Origin: Paragordius varius
Taxonomy: Eukaryota > Nematomorpha
NCBI GenBank assembly: GCA_964247055.1
Contig: OZ176053.1
Coordinates: 12,648,001-12,712,000, forward strand
DNA length: 64,000 nt
Direction: 5' to 3'
Part shown: positions 11,301 to 22,758 of the stretch, piece by piece
Layout of the letters: every line of letters starts with the position of its first letter
How positions within the stretch are numbered: position 1 is the first letter of the stretch
The notes under the pieces: generated by a model
The model's database searches: none
What the model saw: the letters and a program-made list of their open reading frames with translations, nothing else
Told to the model about the DNA's origin: nothing
Position numbers and translations under genes: made by a program

Positions 11301-14300
11301 TAATTCAACGCTAAAAATAAATTACATTAACTTAAAATTTAATAAATAATTTATAATTAACAATAAATAGTAATTCTTTGTAATATTAAAAAAAGTGTTA
11401 TTTTTGCTTGAAAAAATGTTGTCTTTGGTTGAAAAAATGTTGCGTTTGGATGAAAAAATGTTGCGTTTGCTTGAAAAAATGTTGCGTTTGCTTGAAAAAA
11501 TGTTGTCTTTGCTTGAAAAAATGTTGCATTTGCTTGAAAAATTGTTGCCTTTGCTTGAAAAAATGTTGCGTTTGCTTGAAAAAATGGTGCGTTTGGTTGA
11601 AAAAATGATGTTTTTGCATGAAAAATGGTATACATTTTTAAAAAAAAATCGAAATTGAAAAAAATTCTATTTCAAACCTTTTTACCACCATTTTTTTCTT
11701 TAATTTTTTTAATCGCCAATACAATAGGCATAGAAATCTATGTTATGGATGAAAAATGTAAATAATTAACTTTATTAAGCTTTTAAATTGCATTTTACCA
11801 TCAAAACTTGATGTTTATTGATTTTTAAGTCAGTTGTTGTATTGGATTGGTCGTAAATTTAGACTCTTGTTACAAAACTGTAAAAAATATAAACTTTTGA
11901 TCTAATACAGGAAAACAATGTTTGATAATCAAATTTAGTAAAATATATAAAATCACATTATATAATACAATTGATAAAATTTAATTTAAGATAATTGCAA
12001 ATATAATATGTGGTGCTTCAACTAGCATTTAGATCTGAAAGCAGACAATCTTAATTATAAATTATCTGGATAAAATCGAACGATCATTTATTATAATTTT
12101 TATTAAAATACTAAAACAGGCTGGCTTTTCGGATTTCATCTTTGAAATTTCTGATTAAGTGTAACAAATAATTACAATTGAGTTAAGGCCATGCTGAGCT
12201 CGGTTTATAATTCCAAATGTATTAATCCAAAACTTAAAGTTTTATCAGTATAACTTCTTAGGAAACCAGAACAAGAGAATTTTTAGTATTAGATTGTTAG
12301 AAAACTATTTTTAAATAACTGTGTAGCTGTATTATCTGGCTGCAAGGTAATAATTAATATCGATACGAATAATGAGTAATTTTCTTAGAACGATACATAT
12401 AAAAAATTGAAATGAGTTTATCTTGGTTGACAATTTTTAATATATTTTTACATTAACATTTTTCAAGTATCGTTTCATAAAATTGTAAATTTTTTATAAA
12501 TAACTTTTTAGAGCCATGATCTAATGTTTGTTGTATTAAATTAAAAATGTAAAAATATTACCGACGTATTTCATGTTAAGATATCATTGATTTTACCATT
12601 ATCAGAAAATTCAAATTTGTAACAATACATATACATTACGTAGACCATGTGTAACGAATACCCTTATGATTGATAAAAATTATGAAGTACCATCCCTTGA
12701 ACAAAAACCAGTGTTGTTTGATTCAGGGATCGAGGAAGACATAAATTTTGAGGTATCTGCCCCATGTGGTCTTTCTCAAACAACTCAGCAATCAAATCAT
12801 AACAACTCAACAGTCAATGATATTGGAAAAACTATTATGTATAATGGCAATAATTGTGTTAACTCACCTCCCATCCTTCGTTTTACAATAAACGATAATA
12901 ATGATAGAAACCGCCATGATTATAATGAAATAATTAATCAAGAAAATTTGTTACCTAACAATCCTGTTATTTACAACAATGATATTAGTAAAACCGAATT
13001 TGTCCTTTCTCCATTCTACAGTCCGTATTGTTGCAATAAAGTAAGTGGACAAACACCACATCCCCTATACGATAAAACTAATTTACTGCCTTGGTTTAAT
13101 ACCACTATACCTCATTCTACCCCAAAGTAAGTTTGCTTAACCATAAGTTAATTTACGCGTAGTTACAGTAAATATTAAAATTATAGGGACTACTAAACGA
13201 ATAAAACTAAAAGTCAAATATTCTTTTAAAAAATAACTCCATTGGGTTGCTAAACAGGAATTATATAACTTATGTAGGAAAATTAAGGTTTCAAAAAGCA
13301 TGGTTTTGATTGTGTATCGTTTTTGTTTAATGGCTAGCCATTGTATCCGCATAGAAGCTGCCAGTAATATTCGCGATCCTGCCAGGCGTTATCATCAATG
13401 TTAGCAACACTTAAATCATTATTTATTGTTTTTTCCCAGTTAAAAATTGTCTCCCTGCGATTGTTACCTACGGGATGTAGAGATAATGTTTTATTTGTCC
13501 ATTGTTCTGGAGCACGTGTGATGTGTCCGAAATATCTAAATTGTCTTTTAGTTTTTACGTTTTTTCTGTATTTTATCTATTTTTTTTCTTTTACCTTCTT
13601 TAGAAATCCTCATATGCTAACGGACAAATCGCCATTTCACCTTACTAATTCTCATCAATCAAACAGTTTGGAACAAAGCAATGATTGCAAAGACCTTTTC
13701 CTTATGAACTCAGCATCTCTTTACACCCCTAAGACCCCGACCCCGCTTAAAATTGCTCTAGCTTGCATTGATAATGCAAATAAAACCACAAACACATTAA
13801 CACACAAAAAAATTGGAAAATTACGACATTTAACCGATGAAACGTGGGATACTGCTCAAAATTCAAATAAAGAAAATGAAAACGGGGCAAATCTTGCCAA
13901 AAACTCAATAAAACAACCTTTTGTGCAAAAACAACAACAACAAGTAATTATTCATAGATTAGTGATTTGGCTCGTGACTGATTTCAAAAAGAAGTCCGAC
14001 CGTTTAAATTGCAATCAATCACGGCCACAAAAGTTAATCAAGCCCGATTTCAAAATACATAAATTAAAATGATATAATCAAATTGATTAGTGTGATACAA
14101 TCACAGATAAATATTGTTTTTTACCCTAAATTCTTTTGAAAAACATGACGGCTTTTTTGAAAGAGTTTAATGCATTTATAAGTGGACTAATTATTAATTC
14201 CCTAAAAATTTTACTTTACAATATATTAAAATTATTTTTAGAAAAACTTGGATGAATTATATGACCTGATAAATATTAATGAGTTTTTCCCCATGGAACA

Positions 14301-15740
14301 AAACCAACCCATTACGTTAGATAATATTTCTCCCTTTGGTAATAATCCCCATACCAGTTATTCTCCACTTGGTAATGAACCACCATGTTTTGGAACAACA
14401 CTTTCAAACTCAAGTTTCATTTCACCCTTACTGATGCGAGATGAATTATTTTGCGTATGTTCTATTCTATTTCATGTTTTACCAATAATTACGGTAAAAA
14501 GACGCGACAATATTTTTTAAATTTTAATATGACTATAGTTACTAATTGTGGTAAAACAACACTCACTATGTAATATCATAAGGTTTAATTATGGGTCTAT
14601 GTTTTTTTATTATCAATTTTACTATATATAATATAGTAAAAATTTAATTAATCCAATAAAAAAAAGTAAGAGACAAACATTTTTGAGAACCATACTTTTT
14701 CAAACTAAATAACAATTTTGTTACTAATTTATATTTTCCTGATTTTAAGGCGCAACGATAAGTGTTATTTTGAAAAATCAACGTTTAAAAATATGGTTGT
14801 CTTTTACACTTTGCCAGTATAAAAATAATATTTACTGTATATGGTTTTTTGATCAGGTACCCCTATCAACAACTCCGACACCACTAAAACCTGATTTTTG
14901 GCCTTCCTCTACAATCTCGCATGATTCTTTGGATTCGCATACTCCTATCAACACCAAGAATAGTTGCCAAGAAAACAAATCAACTACTAAATGTGCAATT
15001 TATAACGATCATAATGTAAGTTTTAATCTCTCTCTATGTTTAATATGTTTATCTGGCTTTTTATGCATTAGTTAATTAACGGGTTTTTGAAAAAATATTT
15101 ATTAATACTACGATAGGATATCTTAATACAAAACATATATTTCAAACAATCGATTTTCCAAAATTTGTTAAATATAGGAATGATTGTGGCAGATTATATA
15201 TTTACAATTTTTCTTATATGATTGATATCTCCTAACTAGATTAATCAAAACAGCACATTCTCAGATTCGTTTAATGTTGAATATCGGGCAAGACTTTTGG
15301 AGGAGTTTCGCAAAGATTTATCTAAACTGCAAAACAATGACCACAATTACCATATTGGCACATGTAGTACTGCATCAAAGGATTATATACCTCAATCAAA
15401 AGTATATTTAAGTTTTTGCCTTAAAACTGTGATGCCGTTTTTATAAAATATTGAGTTATGTTTTTTTGTGAAGGTTTCATACATTGTTTGGTAATTAATA
15501 AGTTTGTGTAAAACTTTGACTATTATTTTAAAAATATTTTTTTTTCCAATGTCATTTTATGTAAAAAAATAATATGTTACCATGAGTTTATAAATATTTA
15601 TAAAATATTTATACAAACGGTTTATATGCCTGCTAATTTATTAGACCCCTTCAAAATCCTTATATAATGGACACGAGTTCCAAGATGCCATGATTGAAAA
15701 AGCAAAACATTTTTTGGACGAAACGCAATCTTTCAACTAA
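7447..15740 (+). CDS. animal Myb transcription factor (R2R3), 866 aa, 12 exons
   Basis: Exons: 7447-7491, 7558-7661, 8462-8590, 8675-9121, 9329-9572, 9785-9963, 12644-13126, 13604-13943, 14242-14454, 14857-15015, 15240-15401, 15645-15740. R2 (residues 9-57; Trp12, Trp32, Trp51) and R3 (residues 60-110; Trp64, Trp83, Trp102) are intact, with GKQCRERWHNHLNP and LPGRTDNGIKNHWN nearly as in vertebrate c-/A-/B-Myb. The long tail keeps animal-Myb landmarks: LPFSPSHFLN, TPKTPTPLKIALA (compare TPRTPTPFK in A-/B-Myb), DSGIEED and a final MIEKAKHFLDET like the MTEQARRYL end of A-Myb. It should bind the YAACKG motif and regulate cell-cycle genes in the nucleus. No R1 is seen: the start is set at ATG 7447 because no upstream exon was found. 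An acceptor at 7460-7461 would read K-ALNSKGSW and could join a missed R1 exon. Exon 5 might end at 9569. Confidence 0.92.
8313..8338. repeat. (TA)n microsatellite
   Basis: About 13 perfect TA repeats inside the third-exon-upstream intron of Myb. Similar runs occur at 41,141-41,156, 45,725-45,740, 46,276-46,294 and 49,031-49,077. Confidence 0.9.
10145..11630. mobile_element. 1.5-kb fold-back element with 21-bp tandem arms, TA flanks
   Basis: The two ends are exact inverted copies (TACCATTTTTCATGCAAAAA...) and each is flanked by TA (10,143-10,144 and 11,631-11,632), the target duplication made by Tc1/mariner and several other DNA transposons. Each arm holds about eleven copies of a 21-bp unit (TTTTTTCAAGCAAACGCAACA on the left, its complement on the right). 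These are followed by a further inverted stretch of about 250 bp (about 10,400-10,650 against 11,140-11,395). The centre, 10,700-11,100, has no transposase. It therefore looks non-autonomous. The arms are still close in sequence, so the element is fairly young. It sits in the 2.7-kb Myb intron between exons 6 and 7. Because 21 is a multiple of three, long Lys/Phe/Cys-rich open frames appear in it; they are artefacts. Confidence 0.8.
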
Positions 15741-16637
15741 TCTCTGAAATCTGATGCATTCATTTTAAACGAAAATCTTTTGATCTCAACAACTAAAATC
15801 TCAATGTATTTTTAATGAATAATTATAAGTTATTATAAAAATTATTTATTTTATTTTGCCAAACTACTAGCTAATTCTTGCATTTTGACATTTTTTAATT
15901 TTTTATGCATTATAATAATATTTTGTATATTTTTATGCGCAACAATTTGATAATATAATTTTTATATATGTTTGGCTTAAAGTTCGTAGAGTGTCCGCCT
16001 TCAAATGCAAAATTTGTAACATACCATTTGTATAAAATGATTTTTAGTAAATTTCATGGTTCTTAATTTCATAATTATTTATTATCTAATAAAATCCATC
16101 TGCTTTTTATTTGACACTTTTTGGGTAGTTATTAGCTTATTTCAAATAATTAAAAAAGTATCTATGATATTGGGCCAAATTTATTTAGATTCTCTTTAGG
16201 GATTGTATAAAAAATATTTGCAAATTTTATAAGTTGAAAAAATAATCACCTCAAATTTTTAGCCACCAAAATTTTTCTTGATTTATAACTCAAAACAAGG
16301 ATGTTAAAATATCAAATTTTTTTAAATATATTTAATATTTTGACAACAAATTTTATTAATATTGTTTAGCTGTTTTGTTAAAAACTGTAAAAAGTAAAAG
16401 CCTTAAATTAAAATGAATGATAGTTATATTTCAATCAATGATTCATAGGTGGCGACGAAATCATATAAAAATGCGCGAAACAAAGTCGACCCGCTTGGCC
16501 TTCATTTATACCTCTTCTGTGGGAAGTATATCTAATTGAGACCCTTTCAACCCCTTTCAAGGATATTAAATATTGGTTTTAAAAAACAAAACCCCAAAAA
16601 TCATGTCTTTAAAACTATTCCGCACAAAACGTGTAAG
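15741..16637. other. Myb 3' flank with an old dispersed repeat
   Basis: It holds the Myb 3' UTR, with a possible AATAAA near 16,090. Around 16,110-16,215 it resembles the sequence flanking the fold-back element at 10,036-10,144 and just after 11,631 (shared words such as TATTGGGCC). No gene was seen. Confidence 0.45.
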
Positions 16638-17210
16638 CTCATTTAACACTTCGATTCAAATTGGGGTATCTAAATACCCCAGACTAAATTTAAATTAATA
16701 TTTCTAAAAAACTACTGAAGGAAACGGTCCCAATTTAAATTTATGCTTCTATCCTGATAAATATTATATAAATATGCCAAAATATCTTGATAAAATTTTG
16801 TTTTGAAAAAAAAGCTCCATCTCAAACTACTTCGACGCCATTTTTATTTTACAAAATTTTTGCAAAATATCGTCTTTATTTGATTTTAAGGGTAAAACTA
16901 AAGCTAATTTTTTATATAAATTACATCTAACATTGATAGAAATAGAAAAAGCGATTTAGTTTGTATAATTTTTTAATTTTACAATTTGACACATGTCACG
17001 TTGACGAAATTTTTACCTTTCGGTTTTAGATTAAAATAAGTAATATCAAGTATTTTTGCATAAATTTTTTATATATTTCGGTTAATTAATGTTAGATAAG
17101 TGCAAAAATTTGCCATGGTTTCGATTCTTTCTATATTTTTCAAAGAATTTAATTTTTAACAGCCCTGGGGTATTTAACTACCCCAATTTGAATCGAAGGA
17201 CTAAAATGAG
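16638..17210. mobile_element. MITE-like element, 573 bp, about 44-bp inverted ends
   Basis: The left end has the word TTCGATTCAAATTGGGGTA followed by TCTAAATACCCCA. The right end, read on the other strand, repeats TTCGATTCAAATTGGGGTA followed by GTTAAATACCCCA. The outer words CTCATTT and CTCATTTTA also match. The inside is AT-rich without a coding frame, so this is a non-autonomous DNA element. The target duplication could not be decided. Confidence 0.7.
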
Positions 17211-17935
17211 TGTGATGTATTAAAGTGTTAAATTCATTTTTTTATTGCGCCAATTAAAAGCACCTATTAAACCTCTACTCTCATTATATGACTTTTTTAT
17301 GCAAAATAGTACCTAAAAAAATTTTGGAACAATTTTTCACCGAAGTTATAACAATAGTTTTTATGTGTTTTAATGTTAAAGTTTAATCTATGCTTTTTAT
17401 AAATTAGTCACTAGGAAAAGTAGGTGAAATGCGCCACCATGTAATAACAACGCGGCTTGGAAGAAATTTTTGAAATTAATACCATATAAATCCAGTAAGA
17501 GTTTTAGCCATTTCAAGTAAAAAATAATTTTAGTTGGCGCTTTTTTAAAATAGCTCCTTATATTAATAGACCAGCCTATACGTGGATTTTAGCGAATTCA
17601 GGAAGAGCTCAAATTTGAATTATCTTAGGCATTATCTCATAAAGGCAATTTATTAAGCGGTTTCATATAAAATTAGTGAATTTAAATCCATGATTTTCGT
17701 CTTTCAAATTTGGCCTATTTAAAAAATTAATTTTTTTAATAAATTTCCCATAAGACATATTATTTAAGGTTTATAATAATTTTCAATTTTTGCATATAAA
17801 GATGGATGGTGTAAAAATTATATATTAATTTATTGTCGTCTAATCTATTAGCATATATGTATGGATATAGATATTAAAACATATTTATCTGCATTGATTT
17901 TTTTAAATTCAAAATAAATAAAAACTAGGCTAAAA
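17211..17935. repeat. intergenic with reverse copy of the 309-bp repeat
   Basis: Read on the minus strand, about 17,430-17,640 contains the ATGGTGGCGCATTT word preceded by an ATATGG...TTCAAAAATT block, in the order seen in the array at 4,680-6,430. No gene was seen; the 3' UTR of the ankyrin gene on the minus strand ends here. Confidence 0.45.
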
Positions 17936-19848
17936 TTAAGGATTTTGATATAAGAGATAGTGAATAACATCTTTCGGTAAATAGCTTAAAGATTTATACA
18001 ATGATGGAACTAGTTTGATTTTAGAGTAAAAATGACTATGTTTATTATACCATATATTTGAGATTTTTGTGTCACCATTTATGCCATACTGACTATTTTT
18101 ATTGGTTAAGTTATTATTTTGATTTAGAGTTAAATATTTTTCGTCTTTATTTTGGGCAAGACTTCCAAACAAAATGAAAGAATCCACATTACTTCCAATA
18201 TGTGATCGCAAAAAGCTTCTTACAATGCTGGCAAGAGTTGGGGGGAAAATATTTTTGTGTGGCTCCTCCTTATGTAAATCGATATTTGGATAATTTTGAG
18301 ATATTAAAATCTCTATCTGAGAACGATAATTTTTTAATGCGTTCACAATAGAATTAAGAAAATGTTGCAATAAATGTGTAGGGTAATTTACAATGAGATG
18401 TTCAAAGTTTAAAATTCCCTGAATGATTGAATCGCGTAACAGAGATTCAACAATATTAAAACATTCCTTTCGTAATTCAAGTGAAGTTTTGTCGATTGTA
18501 TACATGTTTAAAAGAACCGTAGTGTAAAATATAAGCAAGCGTAAAAATTTCAAAAGCCTAACGTATGTATTAAATAATGCTTTTTCTTGTTTGCGCATTA
18601 AATTTTCCGTTAAAGCATCCTGAACCTCGGACTTTAATTGAACGATAAGGTATTTAATTTTATTAGCAATGTAAAATAGTGGTAAATGCCCATTTAAATC
18701 TCGGATTGTCAAAATATTACGATACATCATTCCGTCATATCTAATTAGGTATTCCGCCGTAAGAATTTTATTGTTTTGAATGGCTTTGTGTAACGAAGTA
18801 AGACCCATGTAATCTTGTGCTCTTATATCAATGTCGAAATCTAAAAATCCTGGATTATCATTAAAACTCGAAAATAATAGGGGTATATTAAGAAATATAT
18901 GGGTTTTAAGTAATGTCGCTATATCTAAAAACAAATCATTTAGAGGTTCATTGAATAAGGATATATCCAAAAAAGGCATCAAATCTGATTCAACTAAATG
19001 TATTATATATCTGACTGGCAGATCAAAAAGTTTTTGTCCATTAAATATTTTATTTACAATATGAAAATTATTAAGAGGCTCAGACGAAGACATGATAGAA
19101 TGCAGCAAATTTTCACCATGTTTTGTCGAAATTTGGATTAAATCTTCATATTTTGTTAGATTATATTGATCAAATATCATTTTGTACATACGCAAAAACG
19201 AAAATACATCAATATGAGATAAATAATAAAGGGGTGTATAGCCCTGAGGATCAGTATGAAATAAAGATGCCCCGTGTTGTATAAGTTGAAATATGATTTC
19301 TATATGCGATTCATAATTATTATCAAAATTTTCCGAATAAAAAAATTGACCATTGGTAAAAAGGTTTGAAATAGCGTAGTTAAGTGGAGTATAACCGGCA
19401 TCATCAGATAAATTAGATGCACATTTATTAAGTAATAAAAACTTTACAACATCTTTGTTTTTCCCAGTTACAGCATAAAAAAGGGATGATCTTTTGTGAA
19501 AATCACTAACATGGATATTGGCTTGATTAGCAGCAAGGAGTTTGACCATGGCAATATCTCCATTTTTACATGCGTAAAGCAAAGCTGTTAGGCCTTCACT
19601 ATCAAATTGATTGATACTGCATCCATTATCAATCAATAATTTACCTATATATAAATAGAATTATTACACATAATTGGATCAGAATTTTGGGCAGCTATAC
19701 AAATTGGCGGTTTTTCAAAAGATCCATGACGAAATCTAAAATCCACATCAAATCCTTGGTCTAGTATATTTTTTGCTTTATTGCTATCCTTGCTCTGTAA
19801 AGCTATATAAAAATCACAACTAAGGCTCATTATATATGGATTAGTCAT
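17936..19848 (-). CDS. ankyrin-repeat protein with SOCS-box-like end (ASB-like), 629 aa
   Basis: Coding exons are 19,848-19,668 and 19,644-17,936 (minus strand), joined across a 23-nt GT-AG gap that also restores the frame. The join reads PICIAAQNSDPIMC-KLLIDNGCSINQ, a normal ankyrin repeat. About six ankyrin repeats cover residues 10-260 (for example GLTALLYACKNGDIAMVKLL, AGYTPLNYAI, GYTPLYYLSH, MGLTSLHKAIQNNKILTAEY further on). A helical region without known motif follows. The last 20 residues, LYKSLSYLPKDVIHYLLY, resemble the second half of a SOCS box (LP..L..YLLY), which would link Elongin B/C and Cullin-5 and make this a ubiquitin-ligase substrate adaptor. The first half of that box is weak, so the ligase role is inference. 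The start ATG at 19,848 is the first in frame. If the 23-nt gap is not spliced, the gene would be frameshifted. Confidence 0.8.
19645..19667 (-). other. putative 23-nt intron
   Basis: On the minus strand the gap starts GTAATAAT and ends TATATAG. It shifts frame by two, so it must be removed (or be an indel) for the ankyrin frame to continue. All other introns traced here are at least about 50 nt. Confidence 0.55.
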
Positions 19849-20910
19849 TTAAAAAACCAACATATAAAAAGTGATTGTTATGTTTTTCACGATTTTTGAT
19901 GATTTTATTTTAAATCTTATTGCCGGCAATGATACTACAACTACAGTTAATATATTTAAATTATAACATTTTAATGAATGGATCTAGATAAAATTTATTG
20001 TTCATTACCCAATCATTTTTCTTTAAACGATTAGATTTTGGAGGCTGAGGCACTTGCAAAATGACAATTCTTCCTAAGATGATTAAATTTAATTATCAAC
20101 ATTATGCTCCTTTATTTGGCAAACAATGTTATATTTTTATCATTTACTTCCAGAGTATGCTCTTAATAAAGAATTATTTTTTATTTTGAGGAAATAATTT
20201 TTCCTTTTGAGATATTTTTCAAATGGATTTATATAAAACTACCCCAAATTAATAAATTTTTGCATAAAATTACATTTCAATATATATATCACATAAACAG
20301 TTGCGATATTGCAGTAGTCTTTCTAAATAATACCTGGTCACAAAAATATCTTGATGTTGGATCCTTATAAAAAAGCTTTAGGGCTCTCTGATTCTTATTA
20401 TTGGGCTTCAGGGTCATAAAATAATTGCCTTTTAGTGGTAATTGCACCATATATAACAATCCTAAAACTTGCTGTTGTGCCCGAACTAATAAATATATAT
20501 ATACTGACAGATAATATCGGTATCATTCAGCATTAATTCTTGGGAATCTCTAATGATATTTGAAAATTATTTCCAATTTTTTAATTTTTTCGAGATCGAA
20601 AAATCACAAAATCGGTGCATATTATACTAAATGATTTTTCTAAAAAACATATTAAAATTATACACTGTCGGCAAAATGAATAAAGTATATATATTCAAAT
20701 GGAAATGTATTAAGATATGGTGGTGTTTTGGTTTTGGCCGTTACGAGTGATTTAAGGAAGTTTACACTATTGTGCTGAGTGCAATATCAGAAAATGGCAA
20801 AATTTCCGCATATTTTTTAAATAAAATTTTTTGGACAAAGCCAAATGTTTTACAGAAAAATCAGCAAAATATATCACTAACTCAAAAAATCAAAGGCATA
20901 GTTAAAAAAT
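19849..20910. other. intergenic, presumed ankyrin-gene promoter
   Basis: AT-rich sequence upstream of the ankyrin gene. No exon or known element was recognised. Confidence 0.4.
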
Positions 20911-21536
20911 ATTTTTAGATCAGGGCTCCGAAAGTTCAAATTTTATTTTGCTCTTCCAATATGGGCCACTTTTCCTAATATAAACGCAAAAATGCCGGGA
21001 TCGCGCGACTTAAATTTTAAATATATGTTTTAACTATCGACTAAAAATATTTAAAAAAATTGATGAATATACTATTTGAAGCATGATGGATACAGTATAT
21101 AAATGCTTTAACATATTATAAAAACACTTTCATATAATTCGATGATGCTGAACATTTCTACACATTTGTTCGCTTTTAATTTATGAAAATATAAATTGTT
21201 TTTTTACAAAAACTAAATTTGAAAGCATAACAACCATTAAATTAAATTTCTATGGTGAAATAACGTTCAGCATAATCAAATTATATAAATTTAAAAAATA
21301 TTTTTATTATATATTTAAGCGTTTTTAAACGTTACTACTATGCCTGAAAATAGAAAGTATGCATCATAAAACTATACTAAAAATATTTTTAAAAAAATTG
21401 TTTGAAATATTATTGGTTAATATATTTAGCCAAGACTTTAAAATATCGTGCAAGTCCAGAATTTCTCGCTTTTTTTAAGAAAAACAGCCCATTGGTAGAG
21501 TAAAAAAATGGGGTTTCAGAGCTCCCATCTAAAAAT
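20911..21536. mobile_element. long-inverted-repeat DNA element, 626 bp
   Basis: The left end ATTTTTAGATCAGGGCTCCG and the right end read on the other strand, ATTTTTAGATGGGAGCTCTG, match. The similarity continues inward for about 100 bp (GGGCC...CGCAAAAATGCCGGGATCGCG against GGGCT...GCGAGAAATTCTGG). Further inside, TCATATAATTCGATGATGCTGAACAT is mirrored near 21,268-21,295, so much of the element folds on itself. No coding frame. One-ended relatives lie at 24,945-25,030, 45,778-45,840 and perhaps 500-680. Confidence 0.65.
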
Positions 21537-22167
21537 TAACTTTTCTTGAAAATTTTGTTTTGCTTTTTATATATAGATTATGATATATTTTGGGATATTT
21601 TTTGGAATGAAGCCTCTAGCTTTCCCTGAAATTTTAAAACCGGAACCGTTTTCTAATAAAATCTCAGAAGGCGGGTTCCGGTTCCATAGAATAAAAAGTA
21701 ATATTAATTAAAAATAAAATAATAAGGTATAATGATAGGTGTGATGTATGTGTGTATGGGTTAGAGTTTGGATGTGGCAGGGATATGCGATGAGTATGGG
21801 CTGTAAGATTATAAAAAAATTTGTATCCAAATAATCAAATCATGTAATATAATAAATATTTATATAATATATATATAAGTAATAAAAAAATAGATATGGC
21901 AGCAAATCATCCTTTCGCCTCTATCTTATTCAAGAAAAGGGAACTCCAATCCGCAATCTCGTATTCATTGTAACCTTTCGACGATCTTTTCTCTTCAGTT
22001 TTTTCTATTAATTATGTTAATATAATCAAATTCTCTTTTATATAAATATTCGGTTGTCAAATAATATACACATATACTTTTAAAAGCCCTTTACTCCCAT
22101 CTCAAAAGGTATAAACAAAATTTTGACTAATTTGACTGTTAGACTAAAGCGTGTGAATATTTAAATT
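21537..22167. other. intergenic, nothing recognised
   Basis: 3' flank of the KVRF gene on the minus strand. AT-rich, with a purine/TG-rich patch at 21,730-21,800 of unknown meaning. Confidence 0.4.
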
Positions 22168-22758
22168 TTAAAAACCTGAAGTTGTCAAATCCCAATCATC
22201 AAAATCATCGTCATAAATATTATTTCTGAAAAGTTCGGCGTAACGATCCTCCACTTCGGGAGAGGTATCTGAATAAAAAATTTGATTTGTTAAATTTAAA
22301 AACATGTGTGAGTCATTAATTATAAACTAAATGTTTAATATATAATGGTATCTCACTTGCAGACGATAGAGGACTATCCGGAGTCCAAACATAATACAGT
22401 CGGTTTTCGTTAAACCTAACTTTCTTTTTGGGTTCTATTTAGTAAATATATTTTTTGGATATAAAATTGCATTCATATTTTATGTAGTAGATATAAGTTT
22501 AATTTAATTACTCATTATGCTAGTGGAAGCAACTGGAGAATTTTGTGGACTTGGTGATTTTTTAATTAGATTTGAGTGATGTGGAATAACCTTCTGTTCA
22601 ACCGTTGAAGGAATCGGAATACTTTCCGAATTCTCGGCTTCTCTCCTATCCGGACAACAAGACAAGCAACAAAATAATTTTTTCCAGTCTGCGATTAAAG
22701 TTTTTAAAATGTTAAATAAAGTTTTCAAAAATTTAAAATTTATGTCCATGAATAACAT
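22168..22758 (-). CDS. small protein with KVRF PP1-docking-type motif, 141 aa, 3 exons
   Basis: Exons (minus) are 22,758-22,512, 22,434-22,357 and 22,268-22,168, with GT-AG introns and consistent phases. The product is not recognised as a named family. It has a hydrophobic amphipathic start (residues 5-30, FKFLKTLFNILKTLIADWKK) running into LFCCLSCCPDRRE, a likely palmitoylated membrane-anchoring patch. A Ser/Pro-rich linker (SPSPQNSPVASTS) follows, then KPKKKVRFNENRLYYVWTP and a very acidic end (YDDDFDDWDL). KVRF fits the RVxF consensus by which regulators bind protein phosphatase 1. KVxF followed by aromatic residues recalls PPP1R15-type regulators, but their downstream core is absent. A membrane-tethered PP1 regulator is therefore only a hypothesis. 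The splice model is by eye. The ATG at 22,758 is the first in frame; a start four codons in is possible. Confidence 0.65.

Noticed and set aside
10508-11308. Matching open frames (…IFKHFDFAHKLPYLYYLYFSF…) at 10,508-10,705 and 11,018-11,308
   Set aside because: They are the same sequence read from the two inverted arms of the element; no homology and no splice context.
13398-13603. Start of the open frame running into Myb exon 8
   Set aside because: A strong polypyrimidine tract and AG end at 13,603, and the previous exon's phase joins there; the upstream part is intron.
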